From Acheta domesticus (taxonomy: Eukaryota; Arthropoda; Insecta; Orthoptera; Gryllidae), in contig JAHLJT010009436.1 in assembly GCA_031308135.1 (NCBI GenBank), positions 156,709,527-156,773,526 on the forward strand: a stretch of 64,000 bases of DNA. The letters run 5' to 3'. Made by a program: the position numbers and the translations under genes. Below the pieces are notes generated by a model. It saw nothing but the letters and a program-made list of their open reading frames with translations. It had not been told where the DNA came from and did no database searches. Shown here piece after piece: positions 23,301-35,300 of the stretch. How positions within the stretch are numbered: the stretch's first letter is position 1; each line of letters begins with the position of its first letter.

Positions 23301-26300
23301 ATGCCGAGGAACAAAGCGGTTTTCGAGCGGGGCGCTCATGTATTGATAACGTCTTTAGTATTAGACAGATAACCGACAAACGTCTCGCCCATAACTTAGA
23401 GACGCACCTTGTGTTTATAGGTCTGCGTAAGGCCTATGATACTGTTCCATTATCTAGGCATTGGATGACAATGGATAAACAAAATGTAAATACGCAATTG
23501 ATTAGAGCTGTTCAAGATTTGTACAGTGATAATACGAGGCAAATTAAAGTAGGAGAAACGTTTCTGCTCCATTTCCAGTGAATTAAGGCTTAAGACAGGG
23601 GTGCTGAGTAGCCCCGACTTTGTTTAAAATATACCTGAATGAAGCCTGAGAAGATGGAGGAAGAAATGTAAAATGGGTATTAAAATTGGTGACTCTATGT
23701 TGTACTCTGTACACTTTGCAGATGACCAGGTGGTGTTCGCTGAAGATGAAGACGATGCTCTATATATGCTGCGAAAATTATATGAAGAGTACTCATAATG
23801 GGGCTTAGAAATAACATTAACAAGACTGAGTACATGGTTGTTGGAGGAAGTGCTTAAAAGTCTGAAACTGGATGATGGTTCGGAAGTAAAACCCTGTCAA
23901 AAATTCACAAGGTGATCAAAAATTCACAAATTCACTTGCTTGGTACAGAGATAAATGCAAATTGAGGCTGTATCTAAGATATTAAAAATAGAATTGCAAA
24001 AGGAAGAGTGGCTATAAGACAGGGCTACATCCACTGATAGGGAAAGATAAATTAAGCAAGAGTGTAAAGTGAAAATTGTGTAAGACCGTTGTAGAGAATA
24101 TTGGACTCTATGGGTCTGAGGTATGGGAGTAACAAAAAAGAGCAAAAAACAACTGACAACAATGGAAATGGACTTCTGGTGCCGCAGTTGAGGACAGGCT
24201 TTAATGGATAGAGTTAAGAATGAAGAAATTAAACGTAAAGCGGAAGTAATTTTTAATAAAATTGACACAATAGAAGTGAAAAGATACATGCAAAGAATGA
24301 ACGGGGAATGTTGGCCGAAAATACTGTGGAAATGGCAACATCGAAGAGGAGGAACACCTAACTTTCTTGGGAGAAGGAGTGGAAGAGGCAGTGGTCAGAA
24401 GAGGACTGAGAAATAAAGACTTCACCAACAGAGAGATATGAAGGATGGGATGCGAGAGACACCCTAGGATGTAGAACAACTCGCCATACTAGTTTTACAA
24501 TATATTTTCCACATTACACTATTTCGCATATTTTTCTATTTTAATTGCATATATTACCAAATGAATTTACATATATATGTGCATATTTCGCTGTTTTATT
24601 GCATATAAATCACAGCCTTACTCATAATGTATTGATATGGAAAGACCACGATATCAATTTTATAACGTCTTAAGTTAGTTTAAGAAAGTTCTTTGCCTTG
24701 CTATTCATGTTTGAGATGTAGTTAGATCTTCTCTCTTTAGTAACCAACAGTAATCTTCAAGTATGTTTTGTTCCATTTTCCTTGATAATGCTTTCCAATT
24801 CTTTTACATTCTAGTGAAATCTTTCTCGTTGCTCAGCATTCCTAGATTCTCCGAGTAATAGTCCAGATGTAAATGTAACATGTGCAGTTTTATACTAATT
24901 TGCTGCCTAAACCTTAGAAAGATACAAGCATTCTATCCATCATTTGTTTGAATCTGTATCCTGAATTAGACTACATCCTGAATCCTTTCTGTTACCAAGA
25001 AAGGTTTTGACCACATGTCGGAAAGAGTTCCATGCCATTTCGGCAGCGCACCTGACATCGTCAAAATTAGCATCAGATAGAAGTTCTCTGATATTTGGAC
25101 CTGTGAAGACACCTTCTTTGATTTTGGAATTTCTGATGCCAGGAAATCGATGGCACAGGTACTGAAAGCATTCACCTCCTTTTTTTTGGAGCTTTAAACG
25201 AATTGCTTCATAAGCTCAAATTTTATATGAAGTGGAGGTAACAGTATGACGGGCTCATCAACAAGAGCTTTTATGTTTTTCGAGCCTTCAATCCACTGTC
25301 TACGTGGTCATTCTTTTTGGGTTCAGTGATGTAACCTTGCTCGACTGCCCCACTCACACAGGAAGCAGGGGTACTTCGTGTAACTTGAGTGTAAAACCTA
25401 ACAGAATACCTGACTTTAAAGTCACACAGACACATGTGTTCCCGGTACTTCAGTTTACACTACACCATTTCAGGATTTCCATATGTTTCTCTTACAATAA
25501 CACAATGAGCAATAGAAATGGATGAAAGTTGTTTTTTTTTTCTTATAAAAACGGACGTACTTCAAACTACGCTTGGAGGCATCGGTGAAAATTCTCCGTT
25601 GTATAGGTCGTACTGTGGTAATGCTACTTTCGGCACAGCATCCGGGGTTTGTTGCAATAACCAAAGTTCTCTCTTCAAAAGTGTAAAGTCTTTCTCGCAA
25701 TATCTGAACCATTAGTACGTCGTTCCTTGTACCAACATCTTCTTTTCACGAAATGTAGACTCGAGTATCTCGGCAGATTCCGTTATAAGTCCAAGATCTC
25801 GAAAAAAATCATTTCTGCACCTTACTTGAAATGTTTAGGTTCCTTTTCACAATCTTTAATCGAGAAATCAAAGTCAGAGGTAACATCGGCCACTTCTGAA
25901 TCATACTGAGTTCTAGGAGAAGGACAATCTTCTAAATTTGTAAATGTCTAGCAGCCACGACGTAGCATGTTGATACAATTTCAATAACAATACATTTTTT
26001 ATTGAAATACTTGTTGAACACCGTATGTCACTCACTGTAGAACATTTATGAAGACAGACGTCTCTTTTCACTGTCATGCGAAACACAACTGAGATTAGTG
26101 GAGAAACTACAACAAATGGTCGCTACTCTGCAAAACAGCTGCTTGTGTCTTGCCGGCTTTACAGAACGGATTATATAGAGTTGCCGGATGGCTGTAGAAC
26201 ATCGAATTAATAAACTAAATTGGAAATCTTAATTTAAAAAAACTTCACCTGTAACAACTTAAGAACTGTATTGGTGCCTTAATTTTGATAAAAACGTAAT

Positions 26301-29300
26301 AAAAGATTTTTTTAAACGTGACGTGATGTTGGAAAAATAACGTTGGATCCTGATTCAAGATGCAAAAATAATCAAAGAGCAATACAAGATGGCGGCAATG
26401 AAACCATTGCAGGCCAGTGTAAATGAGAAATACGAATCTTCCGTAAAGATGCTAAAAAGGGTTGGGGACCCTTGAGGAATGCCCGCCACAATTGTGGTAA
26501 AGATAGGACATTGTTCATATTTACTGTGAAGAATCTATTATCCAGAAAGCATTTGATTATTTGGAACAGATATTCCGGGAGTCCTAGTTTACGTAACTCG
26601 AATTTACATTGTCTTGTAACTTAAATTTACAAGTTAAGAAAGTCGCTAAGCAGGACTTTTTGCGCTAATAAGCTAGAGCAATTTCTTCAACAGTTTTTAA
26701 TAGTTGGTGGATTGATGAGTGAAGAGGACGGAATCCAAATTGATATGGTGGAATTGCATTTATTTTATTAAGGTAGGCGTTTAATCTGTTTAAAATTTTT
26801 GAAAATTTTTGCAAATGCTGGGAGTAGACTAATTAGTCTGTAACTTGATGGAAGTTTTGGGGATTTATTTGGTTTCAAATTGGGAATTATTATTGATTTT
26901 TTCCAGCAAGAGGGGAAGAATTCTTGGTCTTAGACAACTGTTGAAGACAGCAGTTAGGCAAGGGCATTTCGTGAAAGGTGTTTTAAAGCAAGGTTAGTTA
27001 AGGTATCTATTCCGGGGCAAGATTTATTTTGGACTTTTTTGATTAATTGTTTTACGTTGGCTGGAGAGATATAATCTATAGGTAGCGGTGCAGTGATATA
27101 CATCTCATCTAGGAATTTCTTAATAGATGTTTTCTCGTTAGGTGGTGAATCTCGTGAGAACGCAGATTTGAAGGTGCTGAGAGTGCGTCTAGCTTTTCTG
27201 GACACGTATGCGCAATTTTTGCTTCAGTTCTAAGTGGGGTAATTGTTCGTATTGGACGGGTGAAATGTCGGCAGACTTTCCAAAAGTTGTTCGAATTTTT
27301 ATCTAATTTAGAGGTGAAGAGTTGAAATGTTTGTCAGTGATACTGGTTGCGAGCGTTGTGGACTGCTTCCGTAGGTTTATTAAGTTTCGCTTTTAAGAAA
27401 GGGAGGTGATGTATATGCCATTGGCATGGAATTTGAGGATCAGTATATCACGTAGGATGGGATTCTTGAAGTGACGAATTGGATTTTTAGGTTTCGTAGA
27501 TGCTTCTTTGGCTGTATGATAAGAAATCACTGTAGTATATGGTAATTGTTTATGGCTTTGAAAAAAGTGTACTACAGTGGTGTCAAGGTCTTCTCCTAGT
27601 GGCAGTGGCACGCGCATTGTAGCACCATAGCATGCCATGAGATTCTCTGCGCAACTATCGTCGGGAAAGGAAATTTAGTAACCTCGTCGTTTTACAGTAG
27701 GGATGGAGTTGTCTCTGGTGGCGGGATGATGAACTGCGTGGAGGGGCGATTACGTCGTGGCATTCGTGCTATGAACTCCCACTTGTGGCATCGACCTTGA
27801 CAACACTGGTATACTATCTTTCGGATTGCTTGTAGGGCAAACTTCTTTTCTATTACCCATCATAGTAAGTAGTTCTCGTGCGAGCTCCTATTACAGCCCA
27901 ACCGATTTTAGAACTATCAGTGAACAGCGTGCTTGCTATGCAAAGCTCGGAGTAGAAGTAGACCAGATTCTAAGAGTATCTCAAGCTACTTATATCACCA
28001 GAACTTTAAACTCGGTAGATATTGCGCCCCAACAAAAGAAAAATGACAGAGCTACAGCGCTAGACTGAGAACTCGAGGGTTAAGAAATAATTTCCAGAGA
28101 CTGGATATAAATTCCGTCTGAAACTCTTACAGGGACAAGACTCGTGGACACTGGCTACATGAAATGGGCCTCAAATGAACCAACGCGAGATCTGAATTGC
28201 GGTGTTGCTAAAACGCATGGACTCCTTGGAACAGGCACTTGCAAGATTGAGCGAGAATATGTCTGTGAATGGGACAAACCGAGGTAAGGAGATCACTCTA
28301 ATGCTTAGTATGAAGCCCAATTATTAACTTACTTTTATCTACTTTTTTCCATACATGTTAAAATGCTAAAATTGTTATTTTCCATTGCAATACCATAAAA
28401 ATAGTCTCTTTTAATAAAATGCATGAACTTTGGAACACATTTACTTTAACTAATTAGAATTTTCTGGTGTCCTATAAATAGGAAAGTGAGAAAAAAGATA
28501 TCATTAGGTATGTCAAGTTTTCATATCTTAAAACAATAGTTTTTACATAAAAATTACTTTGAAATGTTCATTTTTTTATTTTCTTGAAATAATGTACGAC
28601 ATTAATATATTTGTACAAACGAAAATTCTGGAACATTGTGGTACAAACGTGGCACAAATGATTTACAATGGTTCCAATTTGTTGATGGGAATGGTGACGG
28701 GTCTGGTGTAAGGGCTAGCATGAGTCTCCCACCCCCACTTTAGAATGGCTATATCAATTATTTTTTGGTTCAGACGAAAATTCATGTGTAACAATCTGGT
28801 ACAGACAATTTAGGATGGTTTTAATTTTTTCACGGTGGTGGTGGCCAGAGTGAAGTTATAATGGCCTCCACCGCCAGATTACAACAGCTCAATTTCTTAG
28901 GTATAAACGTAAATTCTGGTGCCACAGTTCGGTACAAATGATTTAGAATGCTTCCAAATTTTCTTACGAAGGTGGCGGTGTCAATCTTGATTTGGCAAGA
29001 TTATCATTGAAAGTGCTCTACCTTGTAAGTTGTTTGTTACACACAAATGTTATTGTGGAACAAATGAGTACAAACGAATGGTAATGGTTTTAGTGGTTTT
29101 CGCTGTGGTGGCGGTGCTAACATCGCGGGCATATGGTTGTTCTGTAAGTCGTTTCTTAGGACATCGACGTTTATCGCGCTGGCTTCCTCCGAATTAACTC
29201 GAAACTTGCGTACAGGAATAGATGTCTGCTCTCAATACGTATCGCGCCAGACAATAATAGCTCCCGTTTGTATTTTCCTAATCGAAATAACAGGTCCTGC

Positions 29301-32300
29301 AATTTGTTAGAAATGTTTTCAAGTATGTAGCCGCCATTGACACTCGTTTTTACCACTGTCATATTTAGAGGACACCTAATTTTTCTTGAAAATTTCTCTT
29401 AAATTAAATAAAATATTGGGAAGTAAATGCAGGAACATATTCGAAAAACTTCAGTAATTGATATTTGATTCACTATTTTAATGATAGAAAACATTGCTTT
29501 TTCATTTTATTGGGTTCTATAAAACGTAACTTTGGTAAGAAAAATGCAGAATATTCAGATATAATTATTTATTAAGTATGTTAAAATTACTCAATTATTT
29601 TAGTCAAGATAAAACTGTTAAAAACAATATACATTGACAATTGATGAAAGAATAAGAAAAATCAGGAGGAGCAAAAAAGTCCATATTTTATAAGATAGTG
29701 GTAACTAGTGGTGCTACGGAATGGCACAGATTTTCCCGTATTGGTTTTCTAGTTCCTTGAGTATTCGTTACCTATTGGGAATGGCCACATACTCTTTCTT
29801 GCCGGCTGCCATCTATCACCTTCAAAAGTACATTTTTTTGTCATTTTCTTGATTGTTCGGTTCCTATTAATAGAACGGAAATATTAATTTTAGAATATTA
29901 AAGAACACAAAAACCTAGCCCTAAATGGCAATTTTCTTTTAAATATTATGTGCAGTTTTAAAGAAAATTGCGTTTTAGCTGCTACTAAAAATGCGAAATT
30001 GAAGCTCATTTTCACAGATCAAGTTTTGAGTTTTCAAAATACTTTATTTGAAGTTATTTGAAGCACTTGCACTCACAAGTATAATAATGTTTAAAAATTG
30101 CTGGTAATGTGCATATTAAAGATGTGAGAGATTTTTCAAAAAATTTCATTTATGTAATTTTTGAAAAAAAAAAAACTCAAAATAAACTTTACGCTATACT
30201 AAAGAGTGTAATTAGCACTATCTGTTACAAAAGTTTGAAGAAAAATTAGCAGCCATATATGAGAAAATGGTGTTGAAAATGGTGTTTGAAAATGTGGAAT
30301 TTTGACCTACTTTTCACAGAAAACGATTGTCTTTCGAGCAACTTTACTTGACTATTTAAAGCACATGTACTCGTAAATATAATAATGTGAACAAGTCGCC
30401 GCTAGTGTAAATATTAATGACGTGAGAAACAAGTCAAAAAAATTACATTTTTGCAATTTTTGAAAAACAAAAGAATACAGCAATATGGCGTTTATGTCAT
30501 CTCTTAGGGTACATTTAGCACTATCCCTGCCAAAAGTTTAAAGAAAAAAATGGAGCAGTTTTTGAGAAAATCTAGTTTTTGTAGTTTTTTAAAATTGCAC
30601 ATATTGCACGCAATGTTGCGCAAAAACTACTAAAATTTTCAAAACAACGTACATGACCTTAAACAAAGAACTCACTTTGTAGAACACTTTTTATTTGAAG
30701 GAAAAATCACTATCTTCAATTTTGTAGTTGGAGAAAGACGCCGAGTAAAGTTCATGTAAAGTACCCCCAAATTTTACAGAATCTTTTTCAAAATTCTCAA
30801 ACCTTTGACTAGAACCGAATCGACTGGGGAATATTCATTATGAAGAAATCGTACGTATGGTTTAGGCACTAACAGTGTTCAGAGACGGACGGACAGACAG
30901 ACGGACAGACGGACGTTTTCCTTTCAAATGGTTTTTCGTATCAAGGACGCACAAAAAAGGGGTTCTGGCTACACTACGTGTTAGGGGATTTTTTTCTTAA
31001 TTTAGCAACTGGTTTTATCCACTTTTTCGTTATCAGCGCCCGGCAACAATTTTTTTTCTGGCGAAAATTGGCCATTTTTTCGCGCAGCATTATATAACTT
31101 TCCCGTACACTACGTATATCACTCCGTGTATACGTAGGTATACGGGAAAGTGAAAAGGCGTTAATACTGAAGGCTCCAATTTAGTTCACGAGTAAAAAAG
31201 GGCAGCGAAATACAGGTGAGCATTCTTTTCTAGATATTATAAGGCTTTCCTTTCCAGCATACACAGTTTAGACAAAGTATTGTAATGCTGCAAAAAATAA
31301 TTTCGAGAATGTGACGGAAATACAAGTATTGGGGGATAATACAAGTTACACTAACGAAAATGGAATGAGCTCAAGCGAACGTTTGGTTTCATAAAGGCAA
31401 TACTCACTATAGAAAAGTACTTTATATTAATAAATGTAATACTCAATATAGCAAAAACTGCTATGCAAAGTAGGAAGTGTGAACTTTCACGGTGTTCCAC
31501 CTTGAGAATTCACCGTTGCAGTACCTTGAGAATTTACCGTTGCATTAACGTTGCAGTACTGTCGTTACAATCGAGGAAAGCTCCCACTACATGCCCACCT
31601 TGGATCGAAAACGTGCAAAAAGGCAATCATCGCAGTGTTGTATGGTACTGCTGCCTATTGGATTATGCTAGGTAGTTTCACGTTGTGCAAATGTCTCTAA
31701 CATCCACATGCATGTGACGCAGGGAGCCGCCGCCGCCATCCGTGTACCCCCCGGGCTATGCCAAGATCCACGACCTGGGGGTGTACAAAGTGCACCGCGA
31801 CCGCGTTGCCTGGGAGACGGCCCGGCGCATCTGCGAGGCGGAGGGGGCGCAGCTTATGGTCGTCAACTCCCAGGCCGAGGCCAACTATGTCCTGAAGACC
31901 AGCGGCCTACCCAGCTGGTTCTGGCTGGGCTTCGACGACTTCGACAACCCCGGAAAATACATCACCCTTGACGGTGAGTTACTCTCCTCATCCGGTGTAT
32001 ATTTTCATGTGGAATAATCGTGGTTTTAAGTTGATGAGGAAGAAACATTTGAGATGTTCTCGTGACTAAGAACCTATATTCAAATAGTAGTTTCAGATAA
32101 ACCAACTGAACCAAATATCACTTGTAACTTTCGTAACAAACATTAATTCAAAAATCGAAGATGTATACAAATTTTTTAAAACGTATTTAATTAGAAGTTC
32201 TTGACATTGCCATTATGACAAGCGTTTCAACATATTAAAAGATTTTTTAAAATAATGCTTCAAGTGTTCGTTTCCTAACTTACATAACTTAGCATTACAT

Positions 32301-35300
32301 AACTTTCCCTATACTATACGTATAGAATACGGGAATGTAAAAATTGAATTCAAAAGCTCTCGTACACGTCACCGTATAAGCAGTTGAGGTCATTGCTCCG
32401 CTCAACCTGGACGGTTGCCGTGTCTGGGCCGCGCGGCTGGGGGGACGCCTGCCGACGAAGAGAGGCTGCCCGGGTTGACGCCTCCGGACAATGCTCTTCT
32501 GGCATTGACGAAGACGCCGGCGGTCGCTACGGTTCCCGCAGTTACTTCCGCGTGATTATTTCAAATACTGGCACAGAATGATTAATTCCGACTACTAGTA
32601 GCAATTGTGGATAGCAAAGTAATACTGTCCTTCAGATTTCACAAATTGCATCTGTTAACGAGAGCAGATTTCGTTGCACGCGGTAATTGGATTTCAATAC
32701 ATCTTAACGGACTCACAATCACAGTAATTTAGCGAATAATAACTTCGTCCACTAAATTGAGGCCAAGCACGGTACATAACATCAAGTGAACCGGTAATAC
32801 TGCGGTTTGAAAAGTGCGAGCGTAGTCAGTAATCAGAAGAGAAACAGGTCTCTTGCCTCCAGCTTCTGCAATTATTCAGATACTTCCCTCATTTCTCTCT
32901 GTGTCTCTCCCCCTGTTTCCCCTTTCCAAAAACCCCAAGAGTTCCAAAAAGTTCTCCTACATTTCCGAATCTAGTCGGCGATAGGCCATAGTAAGGTGCG
33001 CAGTTAAAATCTTGCCCAATCGCTGAAGGCGTTTGAACAAGGAAATCTGAGTGGAAAATTCCCAGTACCTTCTATTTCTCATTCCTCTCTCTTTCACTGT
33101 TTACGAAAAACACGTGTGAGTCTAGGTGCGCCGTAGAACTAGGCTGGAGCGAACATAATGTCTGTTGATTGGCGCCGCAAAGGCTCGAAGGGGTGGCTGC
33201 GCGCTTCCTGAAAGGGCACTGTCCGGAAGACAGCGGCGGAGGGTCTGGTGCCGCGCGCGCCGCAGCTGTGCGTCGCGAATTGGAAGGAAGGGATCTGTGG
33301 GTGTGTCGAAGGTCTAAGGCGCCAGTGAGGCGCGCGGGGACTGTTTTGTAGCAGGTTCTTGCAGGAAAACTACCGAAATTAACATTATTTAATTATAACG
33401 TATTCGGGAACGCCACAGTATTTACATGTTATCTCCCAGTTTTTGGTATCACTAGGCAAAACTAGTGGTGCTATAGAATTCCCGTATTAGTTTTCTATTT
33501 CCTTGGGTCTTCGCTAGCAATTCGAAATTGCCACATACTCTTTCTTGTCAGCTACAATCTATCACGGCCAAAAGTACATTGTTTTGTCATTTTCTTAATT
33601 TTTCAGTTTCCTATTGGTAGAACGAAAATATTAATTTTAGAATATTAAAGAACCAAAAAAATCCCTCAATGGCAATTTTCTTTTAAAAATTATGCGCCGT
33701 TTTAAAGAAAATTGCGTTTTAGCACTACTAAAAATGCGAAATTTGAAGCTCATTTTCATAGAAAATTTTTGAATTTTTGAAAAAACAAAAAAATAACTAA
33801 AAATACTTTATTTGAAGGTATTTGAAGCACTTATACTCACAAATATAATAATGTTTACAAATTGCTAGTAATGTGATTAATAAAGATGTGAGAGATCCTT
33901 AAAAAAAATACATATATGTAATTTTTTAAAAACAAAACAATTCCTCAAAATTAACTTTACGTCACCTTAAAGAGTGCCATTAGCATTATCCGATCGAAAA
34001 GTTTGAATAATTTTTTTTTTCGCCGTTTATGAGAAAATGGCGTTTGAGCGTTTCTGAAAATGCGGAAGTTCGAGCTAGTTTTCAGAGAAAACGGTTATGT
34101 TTTCGATCAACTTTACTTGGCATTATTTAAAGCACATGTACTCATAAATATAATAATGTAAACAATTCGCCGCTAATGTACATATTAAGGATGCGAGAGA
34201 CAAATCAAAAAAATATATTTTTGCAAAAAAAAGAATACAGCAATATGGCCTTTATCATCATAGGGTACATTTAGAGGTGCGTCAAGCTGGAACAGCCATG
34301 TCAGCTCACCGGAATGAAACATGTCTAATGATTTATTGCTAATTAATTGCCAATTAATTGCCACAATTTCGAATTAATTGCTACGTATCTTCAGGGCGAA
34401 AACGAGTGTGAGCTGGCTTGACGCGACGCCAGCACAGACATCAGTGAAATTCGGGTCGCAGGTCCACGGAAACACTCAGATAATTTATTGTTAGTTAATT
34501 GCCAATTAATTGCCACAATTTCGAATTACTTGTCACGTACCTTCAGGGCGAAAACGGATGTGATCTGGCTTGACGCAAATTTTTCAGGTTTTAACAATTT
34601 TTTCTCATAAACAGCAACGGCAATTAATTTGTGTTTATTATAAAAAGTTAGTATATAATGTGTATTAATTATGTTCTTGGTTTGGTTCGATTGTGCTCGT
34701 TGGTTCTCTCTACAAACGTATTTGAATACCTGTGATGGTTGAATATGTTTGTTTTTAACAATTATTTTTCCATAAACAGCAATAGCAATTAATTTGTGTT
34801 TGTGGTAAACAATTAGTATATAATGTGTATTAATTATGTTCTTAGTTTGGTTCGATTGTGCTCGTTGGTTCTGTCTACAAACGTATTTGAATATCTGGCA
34901 TGGTTGAATATGTTCCAGTTTTTAACAATTATTTCTCCATGAACGGCAATGGCAATTAATTCGTGTTTGTGGTAAACAATTAGTATATAATCTGTATTAT
35001 TCATGTTCTTGGTTTGGTTCGATTGTGCTCGTTAGTTCTCTCTACAAACGTATTTGAATATCTGGCAGGTTTGAATATGTTTCAGTCAAAAGTTTACCTT
35101 CCAACAAAATTTGTCTTTCTTAGTGGATTCTTTCTTTAAGATCGTGCATATTTTTTGAAATGTTTATTCGTTTTCGCAATATTTTGTGCAATACATGCGG
35201 TTTAAAAAATTACAAGACAAGATTTTCTCGAAAAAGGTAAAAAGGTTTTTCTTTAAACTTTTGATAGAGGTTGTGCTAAATGTACTTAATGAGATGTCAT

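Larger units (their letters stand above)
21783..24620 (+). mobile_element. hAT-type DNA transposon remnant carrying a LINE
   Basis: Left end TAGGGCTGTGATTTATATGC and right end GCATATAAATCACAGCCTTA are inverted repeats matching the hAT CAGGGNTG type. Flanking 8-mers accataat (21775-21782) and ctcataat (24621-24628) agree at six of eight positions, the 8-bp duplication expected for hAT. A transposase remnant is at 22080-22321, and a LINE is inserted at about 22800-24470. Confidence 0.75.

Noticed and set aside
23924..24479. Two minus-strand ORFs
   Set aside because: Antisense shadows of the LINE 3' coding region on the plus strand.
32384..33351. GC-rich patches considered as extra CTLD exons
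   Set aside because: No frame contains the W-E-x-A-R...C or C-G-V-A...C-E blocks, and the exon chain is complete without them.
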